Assembly (NCBI GenBank): GCA_903840825.1
Contig: CAIMHL010000163.1
Coordinates: 1-10,710 of the forward strand
From: an uncultured beta proteobacterium
GTDB lineage: Bacteria > Pseudomonadota > Gammaproteobacteria > Burkholderiales > Burkholderiaceae_C
DNA: 10,710 bases
Direction: 5' to 3'
The notes under the pieces were generated by a model that worked only from the letters and a program-made list of their open reading frames with translations, searched no databases and was not told the origin of the DNA. The position numbers and the translations under genes were made by a program. Shown here in pieces: positions 1 to 5,273 of the stretch; position 1 is the first letter of the stretch, and each line of letters starts with the position of its first letter.

Positions 1-1078
1 CCTCGGGGCGCGGATCGTTTGCGCTTGCCAAAGTGTTACCTGAAGAGATGGCCACAACCAAGTCGTCTGGCAGGGCGAGCTTGCGCTTTTTAAGCACCTT
101 CTCAGCCTTTGCCGGAGAGACTACGGACGTTTCCATCACCTCAGATTCTGTAAGGCCGTATGCGAACAGGGCGACTTTGGCCTTTTCGTCATCGGTCCAT
201 GACCGGATCGCACGCTTGGCGACCAGTTTGTATTCGGGCAGCTTGGCCCCTGATTCGAGCATCTGCAAGGCGAGCGAGCGCAGGTCTGTGATCCAGCCCT
301 CCAGCATGTCAGCGTTCTTAAGGTATGCGCTGATCTGAGGGGCATCCAGACCGTCAATTGCAACCTTGAGCGCCCTCTCGGCAGCGCCGGTCATCTTGGG
401 GCAGATTGGCTTGGCAGCGCACCAGCGGCAATGATCGCCTGTTGCCAGCGGGGCGTTGCCCTTGGATGCGGCCCTGACAGCGTGAACCAACTCTAGCTCG
501 AACGCTGCGATGCGCTCAGGCGTTGTCACCCAGCGCTTGATCTCAGGCGGCTGCACGATGATGAGTTCGATCTCGGTTGCACCATCAAAGGCCCATGCGG
601 CCTCCTTGGTGCGCATGGCCGCAGCGGCGTAGAACATCAATTGAGGGTTATTTTCGGCATCAATCGTTACACCAGAACCGAACTTCCAGTCCAGCACAAT
701 GGCCCTGTCGCCTATTCTGGCTATCACATCGGCGCTGCCAAAGACATCGGGCAGGAGGTCACCAAAGTGAACGACTGTCTCGGCCTCTAGTTGCATCTTG
801 TGATTGGGATCGATGATGTTAAGCGCATCAAGGGCGGGTTTTAGTTTGGTGTCGATCAACTCTTGCGTGAGCGTCTGATCTTCATAGCGTGTGCCAAGGT
901 AAGACTCGGGCGTCTCTTCAGACATCAGAATTTCAGAGATGACATTGTGCAGCAGCGTGCCCTCGTCAGCGTATTTGCTAGACGGTTGCTTGGGCATCTT
1001 TTGCACCAAGGCCACTGAGCCTGGGCAGTTGATGACGCGCTTGGCGGTCGAGCCGCCGACGATGTTACTGTGTTTCAT
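1..1078 (-). CDS. DUF2800 family RecB/Cas4-like nuclease (partial, C-terminus beyond window)
   Basis: Reading on the minus strand from ATG at 1078 gives 359 codons with no stop before the left edge, so the C-terminus is missing. The core of a PD-(D/E)XK nuclease of the RecB/Cas4/DUF2800 type is visible: a histidine in EGTLLHNV (His44), GSADV (Asp117), LDWKFG (Asp130, Lys132) and QLMFY (Gln146-Tyr150). Cys18 near the N-terminus and a Cx2Cx5C cluster (Cys217, Cys220, Cys226) match the four-cysteine iron-sulfur staple of Cas4 and AddB nucleases. GAGGGA just upstream of the ATG is the ribosome binding site, and the start overlaps the stop of the upstream 59-residue gene as ATGA. Members of this family lie in phage replication/recombination modules. 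Single-strand exonuclease activity is inferred from family, not shown. The family call is strong; the exact role is uncertain. Confidence 0.88.
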   Translation of the reverse strand, partial: MKHSNIVGGSTAKRVINCPGSVALVQKMPKQPSSKYADEGTLLHNVISEILMSEETPESYLGTRYEDQTLTQELIDTKLKPALDALNIIDPNHKMQLEAETVVHFGDLLPDVFGSADVIARIGDRAIVLDWKFGSGVTIDAENNPQLMFYAAAAMRTKEAAWAFDGATEIELIIVQPPEIKRWVTTPERIAAFELELVHAVRAASKGNAPLATGDHCRWCAAKPICPKMTGAAERALKVAIDGLDAPQISAYLKNADMLEGWITDLRSLALQMLESGAKLPEYKLVAKRAIRSWTDDEKAKVALFAYGLTESEVMETSVVSPAKAEKVLKKRKLALPDDLVVAISSGNTLASANDPRPE

Positions 1079-1254
1079 GCTTCCCTCGCTTTCAGCATGG
1101 CATCGGCCATCCAGTAAGACTGAGCAGCAGCAAACTGGCGCAAAAGCGCAGGCTCGTCATCTATCATTTTTTCTTCCTCAAGCGCGGTGAGGAACCAAGT
1201 CATTGCTTTGGCAGCGAAGTAATCGCGCAAAGTCATTTCAGGTATGTCGTTCAT
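1075..1254 (-). CDS. Small conserved phage protein, MTLRDYFAAKA type (59 aa)
   Basis: The frame is open further upstream, to 1359, but the start at 1254 is preferred. It has GGAG about eight bases upstream, and it overlaps the stop of the preceding gene as ATGA. The 59-residue product contains MTLRDYFAAKAM near its N-terminus and ends in a YWMADAMLKARE-type segment. Small phage proteins with these two blocks at their ends are familiar from many proteobacterial phages and prophages, but I know no established function. The protein is predicted to be mostly helical, with no membrane segment or cysteines. It is the middle gene of a three-gene operon that ends in the DUF2800 nuclease, which suggests a replication or recombination role. 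That is guilt by association only. Confidence 0.8.
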   Translation of the reverse strand: MNDIPEMTLRDYFAAKAMTWFLTALEEEKMIDDEPALLRQFAAAQSYWMADAMLKAREA

Positions 1255-1430
1255 TTTACTGTCTCCAAAAGAATGTTGATGCCGTCGCGCAGTTGTTCTG
1301 CTTGCGCGCGGGTGAGGCTTGCGCTGGCGTAAGCGCAATGGCGGTGGATGCTTATCCATACGCCGTCGTCATCGTATGCGCTAACGGTGACGCTGACATT
1401 TGGTTGATCGGATTCGACTCTAGTGTCCAT
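1251..1430 (-). CDS. Hypothetical protein, first gene of the leftward operon (59 aa)
   Basis: ATG at 1430 begins a 59-codon frame ending in TGA at 1251-1253, which overlaps the next gene's ATG (ATGA). AAAGGA lies about six bases upstream of the start, a good ribosome binding site. The product begins MDTRVESDQPNVSV and ends INILLETVK. It looks like a short beta-strand region (NVSVTVSAYDDDGVWISIHR) followed by a helix (TRAQAEQLRDGINILLE). I do not recognise the family. It is the first gene of the leftward operon, so it is probably made earliest and most strongly after the divergent promoter. The ribosome binding site, the ATGA coupling and the position just after a promoter argue that it is real despite its size. 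Confidence 0.75.
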   Translation of the reverse strand: MDTRVESDQPNVSVTVSAYDDDGVWISIHRHCAYASASLTRAQAEQLRDGINILLETVK

Positions 1431-1460
1431 TTGATTGTCCTTTAGTTGAGTGGAGCAATC

Positions 1461-1490
1461 ACTATATCACATAAAAAAGAAGTTGTGCAA
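1461..1490 (-). promoter_or_regulatory. Predicted leftward sigma70-type promoter
   Basis: On the minus strand, TTGCAC (plus-strand 1485-1490) is followed after 18 bases by TATAGT (plus-strand 1461-1466), one mismatch from TATAAT. Transcription would start near 1454, about 24 bases before the ATG at 1430, leaving room for the AAAGGA ribosome binding site. The -35 match is only partial, so an activator or repressor could act here. Its -35 overlaps that of the rightward promoter. Confidence 0.5.
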
Positions 1491-1511
1491 ATCTTTTTTA
1501 CGATGTATGAT
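1483..1511 (+). promoter_or_regulatory. Predicted rightward sigma70-type promoter
   Basis: TTGTGC (1483-1488) and TATGAT (1506-1511, one mismatch from TATAAT) are separated by the ideal 17 bases. The predicted start site at about 1517-1519 falls on the ATG of the VRR-NUC gene at 1518, which has no Shine-Dalgarno sequence, so the first transcript may be leaderless. The -35 overlaps the leftward promoter's -35 on TTGTGCAA, so a protein bound there would affect both directions. Confidence 0.5.
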
Positions 1512-1517
1512 GCAAAC

Positions 1518-1796
1518 ATGGAAAAAGAAATCGAACGGCATTTTGTGAGGTCTGTGCAGAGCATCGGCGGCAGGGCTTACAAGTTTACATCGCCCGGAAG
1601 GCGCGGAGTAGCAGATCGCATTGCGTGTTTACCCGATGGTGCGGTTTGGTTTGTGGAATTGAAAACCAAAGGCGGCAGATTGTCTGAACTTCAGAAACAC
1701 TTTGCCTCAGAAATGAAATTACTTAATCAGAACTATGCGGTTCTGTGGAACAAGGAGCATGTTGATGAGTGGGTTAAAAGTGTTGGTGGCGTGTGA
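1518..1796 (+). CDS. VRR-NUC domain nuclease (92 aa)
   Basis: The 92-residue protein is essentially one VRR-NUC domain, a compact PD-(D/E)XK fold. Visible features in order are an N-terminal helix with MEKEIERHF, then GGRAYKFTSPGRRG (residues 17-30), ADR with the catalytic Asp33, FVELKT with Glu47 and Lys49, and Gln59 in LSELQKHF. The usual GVPDR motif reads GVADR here. Phage stand-alone VRR-NUC proteins of about 90-120 residues resemble Holliday-junction resolvases and usually lie near a SNF2-type helicase, as here. The frame is open back to a TTG at 1446, and an ATG occurs at 1503. I chose 1518 because the predicted -10 box covers 1506-1511, so 1503 would lie upstream of the transcript. The 3' end overlaps the next gene by 32 bases. 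Confidence 0.85.
   Translation: MEKEIERHFVRSVQSIGGRAYKFTSPGRRGVADRIACLPDGAVWFVELKTKGGRLSELQKHFASEMKLLNQNYAVLWNKEHVDEWVKSVGGV
1752..1757 (+). promoter_or_regulatory. Ribosome binding site AAGGAG fixing the start at 1765
   Basis: AAGGAG lies inside the end of the VRR-NUC gene, seven bases before ATG at 1765. It sits only one base from the alternative ATG at 1759, which excludes that one. It sets the start of the methyltransferase-like gene. Confidence 0.7.
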
Positions 1797-2349
1797 ATAC
1801 AGCGGTCGTGTACGCGACGCCTTCCTACGGGGGGGGTGTGACGCTATGAGCTGCGACTTGCTGCCTACAGATGCGACAGGGCCTCACTACCAAGGCGATG
1901 TGCGCGATGTCTTAGATTACCCGTGGGACTTAATGATTGCCCACCCGCCTTGCACGGACTTATCTGTCTCTGGCGCGGCTTGGTTTGCAAAGAAACGCGC
2001 CGTAGGGGCGCAACAAGCCAGCGCGTCTTTTTTTATGTTGTTGGCAAAATCAGACATTCCTTGCATTGCCATTGAGAACCCCGTGTGTGTAATGTCATCC
2101 CTTTGGCGCAAGCCAGATCAAGTTATTCAACCGTGGATGTTTGGCCATATGGAGCAAAAGGCCACTTGTCTTTGGCTTAAAGGCATACCGCCATTGACGC
2201 CCACAAACGATGTCAAAGAACAGATGATGCAATTACCTAAAAATCAACGCGAGCGCTTGCATTATTTGCCTCCTTCTGAAGATCGTTGGAAGTTGCGTTC
2301 GGAAACCTATCAAGGCATCGCAGACGCGATGGCAGCGCAATGGAGCTAA
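1765..2349 (+). CDS. Minimal C5-cytosine DNA methyltransferase-like protein (194 aa)
   Basis: The protein starts MSGLKVLVACEYSG, a Rossmann-like first strand and SAM-binding loop comparable to motif I of C5 methyltransferases. SCDLLP (residues 29-34) fits the acidic end of strand two. HPPCTDLS (residues 60-67) carries the PPC of motif IV, with the candidate nucleophile Cys63. IENP (103-106) resembles the ENV of motif VI. The C-terminal SETYQGIADAMAAQW resembles motif X. Classical C5 enzymes exceed 300 residues and carry a target recognition domain between motifs VIII and IX. At 194 residues this protein has almost no room for one. Phage databases often list such proteins as DNA cytosine methyltransferase, but activity is unproven. 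It overlaps VRR-NUC by 32 bases and the helicase by 10, so translation is probably coupled. A run of eight G lies near its 5' end. It could instead be a non-catalytic or base-modifying relative. Confidence 0.75.
   Translation: MSGLKVLVACEYSGRVRDAFLRGGCDAMSCDLLPTDATGPHYQGDVRDVLDYPWDLMIAHPPCTDLSVSGAAWFAKKRAVGAQQASASFFMLLAKSDIPCIAIENPVCVMSSLWRKPDQVIQPWMFGHMEQKATCLWLKGIPPLTPTNDVKEQMMQLPKNQRERLHYLPPSEDRWKLRSETYQGIADAMAAQWS
1829..1836 (+). repeat. G8 homopolymer in the methyltransferase-like gene
   Basis: Eight consecutive G after a C encode Arg-Gly-Gly (residues 22-24) of the methyltransferase-like protein. The correct frame is intact as given. Homopolymeric G tracts near the 5' end of modification genes are known slippage sites in some bacteria. 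It is also a likely place for a sequencing error. Confidence 0.6.
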
Positions 2350-3620
2350 GACCCTATCAGAACCAAGCTGCTGACTTTCTCTTTGAGAACGACAGAGCGA
2401 TGATTCTCGCCCCTGTGGGGGCTGGCAAGACTGCCATCACGCTGACGGCCATGCAGGCCATGCTGGACGGCGGCTACGCCAAGCGCTTTTTAGTGCTGGC
2501 CCCCAAGCGCGTCTGTACCGACGTATGGCCTGTCGAGCAAAAGCTGTGGGCGCACCAGATGAGCCTGTCGGTCTGTGTTGGTAGCATCAAGCAGCGCCTA
2601 GCATCCCTTAGCTCAAGCGCCCAAGTGGTTGTAACCAATTACGACAATTTGCAGTGGCTGGCCAAGCAAACGCTGGACTTTGACGCCGTGGTGTTTGACG
2701 AACTCACGCGCCTTAAAAACCCCTCTGGCGCAAGGTTCAAGGCCCTGCACAAGGTGCTGGACTGCCCTATTCGCTGGGGCCTGACTGGCAGCTTTACCAG
2801 CAACGGTTTGGAAGATGTCTTTGGGCAATGCAAGATCGTTGACCAGTCCCTCTTGGGCCGGTCTAAAGGCGCGTTTCAGCAGCAGTATTTTGTCCTGATT
2901 AACAAAGAGTACGGCGAATGGGCACCCCGAGTAGGCTCCCTTGAGAAGGTCATGGCCGTGATTAAGCCTGCCACATTTGTCTTGGAGGCGGGGGACTATA
3001 CGTTGCCGTCGCTGAACATTGTACCTGTCATGTGCGCGATGGACCTGACGCACTACAACAAGATGAAGAAAGATTTTGTGGTGGAGTTTCCAACGGCCAA
3101 GGCGGTTGCGCTCAACGCAGGCGTTGTCACCGGCAAGTTGCAACAGATGGCCAGCGGGTTTGTCTATGACGCCAATTCGAGCATCTGGTTTAGCAGCCAC
3201 AAGTTTGACCGGCTGGACGAGCTGCTTGCTGAGAACCAACGGGCCAACACCATCATTGCCTACACCTACCAAGAGGAGTTGGCTGAACTCAAACGCCGCT
3301 ATCCAAAGGCGCAGACGCTAGACGACACCAAGGCGATTGAGCGCTGGAACGCAGGCAAGATCGAGATGCTGCTAGTGCATCCAAAGTCGGCAGGCCACGG
3401 GCTAAACCTCCAGCATGGCGGCTGCAACATGGTCTTTTTGTCCCTGCCGTGGTCGCTTGAACTCTACGAGCAAACGATTGGCCGCCTGCACCGCAGCGGT
3501 CAGAAAAATGCGGTCTGGGTGTATGTGATGACGACCCTTAAGACTGTGGATGAGAGAATTTACGCGGCACTGCAAGACAAGCGTGCCATCAGTGATATTG
3601 CAATGGAGGAACTCAAGTGA
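2340..3620 (+). CDS. SNF2/DEAD-like superfamily 2 helicase (426 aa)
   Basis: Positions are for the start at 2340. The order of superfamily 2 motifs is complete: LRPYQNQA (Q-like motif, residues 3-10), APVGAGKT (Walker A, 24-31), RFLVLAPKR (Ia, about 49-57), VVFDELTRLKN (Walker B, Asp120-Glu121), LTGSFTSNG (III, 148-156), TIIAYTYQEE (IV, about 304-313), HPKSAGHGLNL (V, about 347-357) and QTIGRLHRSGQ (VI, 378-388). The QTIGRLHRSGQ and DELTRLKN signatures are typical of phage SNF2-type DNA translocases. Motif III normally reads LTGTPxxN; here the Pro is replaced by Phe. The ATG at 2340 overlaps the preceding gene by 10 bases and gives a product starting MELRPYQ. The frame also opens earlier, at 2286, but those residues lack family similarity. 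Family knowledge suggests an ATP-driven DNA translocase or remodeller working with the upstream VRR-NUC in replication or recombination. Confidence 0.93.
   Translation: MELRPYQNQAADFLFENDRAMILAPVGAGKTAITLTAMQAMLDGGYAKRFLVLAPKRVCTDVWPVEQKLWAHQMSLSVCVGSIKQRLASLSSSAQVVVTNYDNLQWLAKQTLDFDAVVFDELTRLKNPSGARFKALHKVLDCPIRWGLTGSFTSNGLEDVFGQCKIVDQSLLGRSKGAFQQQYFVLINKEYGEWAPRVGSLEKVMAVIKPATFVLEAGDYTLPSLNIVPVMCAMDLTHYNKMKKDFVVEFPTAKAVALNAGVVTGKLQQMASGFVYDANSSIWFSSHKFDRLDELLAENQRANTIIAYTYQEELAELKRRYPKAQTLDDTKAIERWNAGKIEMLLVHPKSAGHGLNLQHGGCNMVFLSLPWSLELYEQTIGRLHRSGQKNAVWVYVMTTLKTVDERIYAALQDKRAISDIAMEELK
3605..3610 (+). promoter_or_regulatory. Ribosome binding site GGAGGA for a GTG start
   Basis: GGAGGA sits inside the last codons of the helicase gene, six bases before GTG at 3617. 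It supports the GTG start of the short coiled-coil gene, which has a GTGA overlap with the helicase stop. Confidence 0.75.
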
Positions 3621-3778
3621 ACCGAATTACCCTATGGAAAACCAAACTCAAGGCCGCTAAGGCCGAGTTGCGGATCAGCGTGCGTGAGGCCAATGCGGCC
3701 AAGCGCAGTCTGGACCGTATCAAAATAACCATTCTTGAACTGGAGGCCAAAATTGCAGCACACATGGAGAAGCCTTAA
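3617..3778 (+). CDS. Small helical/coiled-coil protein, GTG start (53 aa)
   Basis: GTG at 3617 overlaps the helicase stop (GTGA), and GGAGGA lies at ideal spacing. The 53-residue product begins MNRITLWKTK and continues as one long basic helix rich in Lys, Arg, Ala and Leu, ending EAKIAAHMEKP. Heptad-like Leu/Ile spacing (LDRIKITILELEAKI) suggests a coiled coil. There is no membrane segment or cysteine. I do not recognise a function. Its tight coupling to the helicase gene suggests it is made in step with it, and a helicase partner role is possible but unsupported. Strong translation signals make the gene likely real. Confidence 0.7.
   Translation: MNRITLWKTKLKAAKAELRISVREANAAKRSLDRIKITILELEAKIAAHMEKP
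3742..3746 (+). promoter_or_regulatory. Ribosome binding site GGAGG deciding a TTG start
   Basis: GGAGG is followed six bases later by TTG at 3753. The only other upstream start in that frame (TTG at 3735) lacks a binding site, and the first in-frame ATG comes well inside the frame. This makes TTG 3753 the best start. Confidence 0.55.
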
Positions 3779-3944
3779 CAGCGCCTTGCGAACGCTGGAC
3801 GAGGGTAAGGTCTTGGAGATGCTGGCGCACGAGAGGCGCAACGACAAACGGGCTGCTGTATTGCAGCGCCTGCACCAGCGCTACAACACTTTGAGAGTAG
3901 CAAGAGAGCGTATTGAACTTTTACAGGAGGCAACTAAGCCATGA
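3753..3944 (+). CDS. Small conserved phage protein, TTG start (63 aa)
   Basis: The TTG at 3753 is preferred because GGAGG lies six bases upstream; the product then begins MQHTWRSLNSALRTL. The protein is charged and helical, with a HERRNDKRAAVLQRLHQRYN stretch and a C-terminal VARERIELLQEA helix. Short phage proteins with an RLHQRY...RERxEL arrangement are familiar from Burkholderiales phages, but no function is known to me. It overlaps the preceding gene by 26 bases in another frame and shares ATGA with the next gene, so it belongs to the same operon. The coding frame is solid; the start is moderately certain. Confidence 0.7.
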   Translation: MQHTWRSLNSALRTLDEGKVLEMLAHERRNDKRAAVLQRLHQRYNTLRVARERIELLQEATKP

Positions 3945-4123
3945 CTATCAATTGGACACCGCCCGAGGGCACACGGATCACCTACCCCCGTAGGGGCCTA
4001 GACGATAAGGACTTTAACTTCAAGCGCGGATCAGATGTGCAGGCGCTGTGGCGTGAGTACGGCTGGACACCGCCCAGTGAGGCGCGGCCACCGATGCCGG
4101 AGGTGCGTCATGCCACGCCCTAA
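3941..4123 (+). CDS. Hypothetical protein (60 aa)
   Basis: ATG at 3941 overlaps the previous stop (ATGA), and AGGAGG lies ten bases upstream. The 60-residue product starts MTINWTPPEGTRITYPRRGL and contains a repeated WTPP (residues 5-8 and 42-45). It is rich in proline and arginine towards the C-terminus and likely partly disordered. I see no catalytic motif, membrane segment or cysteine, and I do not recognise the family. Its 3' end overlaps the next gene by 14 bases. Confidence 0.65.
   Translation: MTINWTPPEGTRITYPRRGLDDKDFNFKRGSDVQALWREYGWTPPSEARPPMPEVRHATP
4099..4104 (+). promoter_or_regulatory. Perfect Shine-Dalgarno GGAGGT for the start at 4110
   Basis: GGAGGT, a full anti-16S match, precedes ATG 4110 by five bases. 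It rules out the open upstream part of the same frame (from 4035) and fixes the 54-residue start. Confidence 0.75.
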
Positions 4124-4274
4124 GCCGCCAGAGCCGCTGAACCCTCGCCAGATTCGCATGTCGGACAGTCAGTGGGAGGCATTTCAAGCCTGGGGCGGCG
4201 CTGACCGGCTGCGCCAGTTCTTAGCCGCTATGCCCAAGCAATATGTGGAGTTGTTTAAAAATGGACCGGCCTAA
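4110..4274 (+). CDS. Small phage protein, MPRPKPPEPL type (54 aa)
   Basis: The 54-residue protein has a proline-rich N-terminus (MPRPKPPEPLNPRQ) and then RQIRMSDSQWEAFQAWGG followed by a helix with RLRQFLA. The block RMSDxxWxxFxxxGG is a pattern I associate with small phage proteins that resemble ribbon-helix-helix proteins, with one basic strand and two helices. DNA binding is therefore possible but not shown. It overlaps the previous gene by 14 bases and the next by 14. Confidence 0.7.
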   Translation: MPRPKPPEPLNPRQIRMSDSQWEAFQAWGGADRLRQFLAAMPKQYVELFKNGPA

Positions 4275-4413
4275 CTTTGAAGCATGGGAGCAGGCCACGC
4301 TGGCCAAGTTTGCGCGTGAGTGCTACGATAAATTGTGTGAGCAAGACGACATTATCCAGCAGCTTACCCGTGACCTTAAGACCGCCATCAAGGCGTACAG
4401 GGATTTGATGTGA
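4261..4413 (+). CDS. Small helical hypothetical protein (50 aa)
   Basis: ATG at 4261 opens a 50-codon frame to TGA at 4411-4413. It overlaps the previous gene by 14 bases and the next start as GTGA, so it fills the gap in the operon exactly. The product begins MDRPNFEAWEQATL and reads as helix throughout, with an acidic-amphipathic core (CYDKLCEQDDIIQQLTRDLK) holding two cysteines (21 and 26). No clear Shine-Dalgarno precedes it, so it may depend on translational coupling. I do not recognise the family. Confidence 0.6.
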   Translation: MDRPNFEAWEQATLAKFARECYDKLCEQDDIIQQLTRDLKTAIKAYRDLM

Positions 4414-4595
4414 ACCGCCCACCTCTTTGGCAACTGTGGGAGATAGCGCAGGAGCTGGGCGTTCCGCACCGGCATCTAGCATCGCTAATTGCTACTGACA
4501 AGGCTGGCCCAAGGCCAGTCCTGACACCGAGAAAAGAAAAACGGTTTTACAACAAAAACGCAGTAATCAAATGGTTTAAGGAGAAACAAACATGA
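4410..4595 (+). CDS. Excisionase/MerR-like helix-turn-helix protein (61 aa)
   Basis: GTG at 4410 shares GTGA with the preceding stop; CAGGGA upstream may serve as the ribosome binding site. The protein reads as one small winged-helix unit. LWEIAQELGVPHRHLASLIA (residues 9-28) forms the helix-turn-helix, a basic loop follows (GPRPVLTPRKEKR), and RFYNKNAVIKWFKEK closes the wing and last helix. This order is typical of phage excisionase/AlpA-type and MerR-like domains. It probably binds DNA as a small regulator or architectural factor; the target is unknown. No integrase is visible in the window, so a role in excision cannot be argued. Confidence 0.7.
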   Translation: MNRPPLWQLWEIAQELGVPHRHLASLIATDKAGPRPVLTPRKEKRFYNKNAVIKWFKEKQT

Positions 4596-4885
4596 AAGAA
4601 GCATTAAAGCTGGCGCTTGAGGCGCTGGAGATGTTCTGCGAACACGGAGCAATCTTGCGCCCGATTGAAACGAGAGATGCCATAAAAGAAGCCTTGGCAC
4701 AGCCAGAGCAGGAGCTTGCAATTGGCGACGTACGAGCTTTGAAACACCGCATCCATGAGCTTGAGGGTGAGTTGCTTGGCTACAAAAAAATCGTGGCTGA
4801 CCAAGACGCACTGCTGGAGCAACAAACAGCCCGCATCGTTGACTTGCAGACACACATTGAAACCTTTGATGGAGAAGACAGATGA
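4592..4885 (+). CDS. Conserved phage protein with C-terminal coiled coil (97 aa)
   Basis: AAGGAG eight bases upstream and an ATGA overlap support the ATG at 4592. The N-terminus (MKEALKLALEALEMFCE, then AIKEALAQPEQE) matches a pattern seen in many Burkholderiales phage small proteins of unknown function. From about residue 45 the chain becomes a long coiled coil (VRALKHRIHELEGELLGYKK and LLEQQTARIVDLQTHI), suggesting self-association. There is no catalytic motif or membrane segment. The N-terminal block and the coiled coil look like separate modules. Function unknown. Confidence 0.75.
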   Translation: MKEALKLALEALEMFCEHGAILRPIETRDAIKEALAQPEQELAIGDVRALKHRIHELEGELLGYKKIVADQDALLEQQTARIVDLQTHIETFDGEDR

Positions 4886-5046
4886 GCATCATCACACCAC
4901 AAAAGATGGCAGAAGACATTCTGAAAATAATGAATGACGTTGCTGCTGAATACCCAGAAGAGGATCGGGAGCGATTGAAGGCCGTGATGCTTGGTCAACT
5001 GGGCATGGCGCTGTTCAATGGGCCAACAGAGGAGAAGAACACATGA
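4882..5046 (+). CDS. Small hypothetical protein (54 aa)
   Basis: ATG at 4882 overlaps the previous stop (ATGA), with GGAGAAGA upstream. The 54-codon frame ends at TGA 5044-5046, overlapping the next ATG. The product begins MSIITPQKMAEDILK and is predicted as two or three short helices, acidic in the middle (EYPEEDRERLK). No recognised motif. Its tail, EEKNT, is encoded by the next gene's ribosome binding site. Perfect coupling on both sides argues that it is real. Confidence 0.65.
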   Translation: MSIITPQKMAEDILKIMNDVAAEYPEEDRERLKAVMLGQLGMALFNGPTEEKNT

Positions 5047-5273
5047 GCGAAGATCAAACAGAATTATTGCACCGCATCTTTGCCGTGAACGAGCAGGTCG
5101 TTAAGCAGAATTATCAAATCATGTCGGTGTTGACTAACCCTCGCATAACCAAGGCACAGGGCTGGCAAGAACTGACCGACAAAGAAGTCGAGACTATTCG
5201 TGCCAATTCGCAGACTACAGAGTGGGCAATCCTGATGGCGCAGTCAACACTCAAGGAGAAGAACAATGGCTAA
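5043..5273 (+). CDS. Small hypothetical protein (76 aa)
   Basis: ATG at 5043 follows GAGGAGAAGAACAC, a good ribosome binding site, and overlaps the previous stop. The 76-residue product starts MSEDQTELLHRIFAVNEQ, is hydrophilic and helical, and has no cysteine or membrane segment. A Trp-containing middle (AQGWQELTDKEVETI) may be a turn between helices. I do not recognise it. The end overlaps the next gene by eight bases. Confidence 0.7.
   Translation: MSEDQTELLHRIFAVNEQVVKQNYQIMSVLTNPRITKAQGWQELTDKEVETIRANSQTTEWAILMAQSTLKEKNNG

Noticed and set aside
1255..1359. Possible longer start of the 59-residue protein on the minus strand
   Set aside because: The stretch overlaps the upstream 59-residue gene in another frame. 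The start at 1254 has a good ribosome binding site and ATGA overlap.
1446..1517. Possible N-terminal extension of the VRR-NUC gene from TTG 1446 or ATG 1503
   Set aside because: The region holds the promoter elements, the extension lacks a ribosome binding site, and the domain begins naturally at 1518.
2613..3272. A 219-codon open frame on the minus strand opposite the helicase
   Set aside because: The plus strand encodes a full set of helicase motifs here. The antisense product is of odd composition, has no recognisable domain and no ribosome binding site in a gene context.
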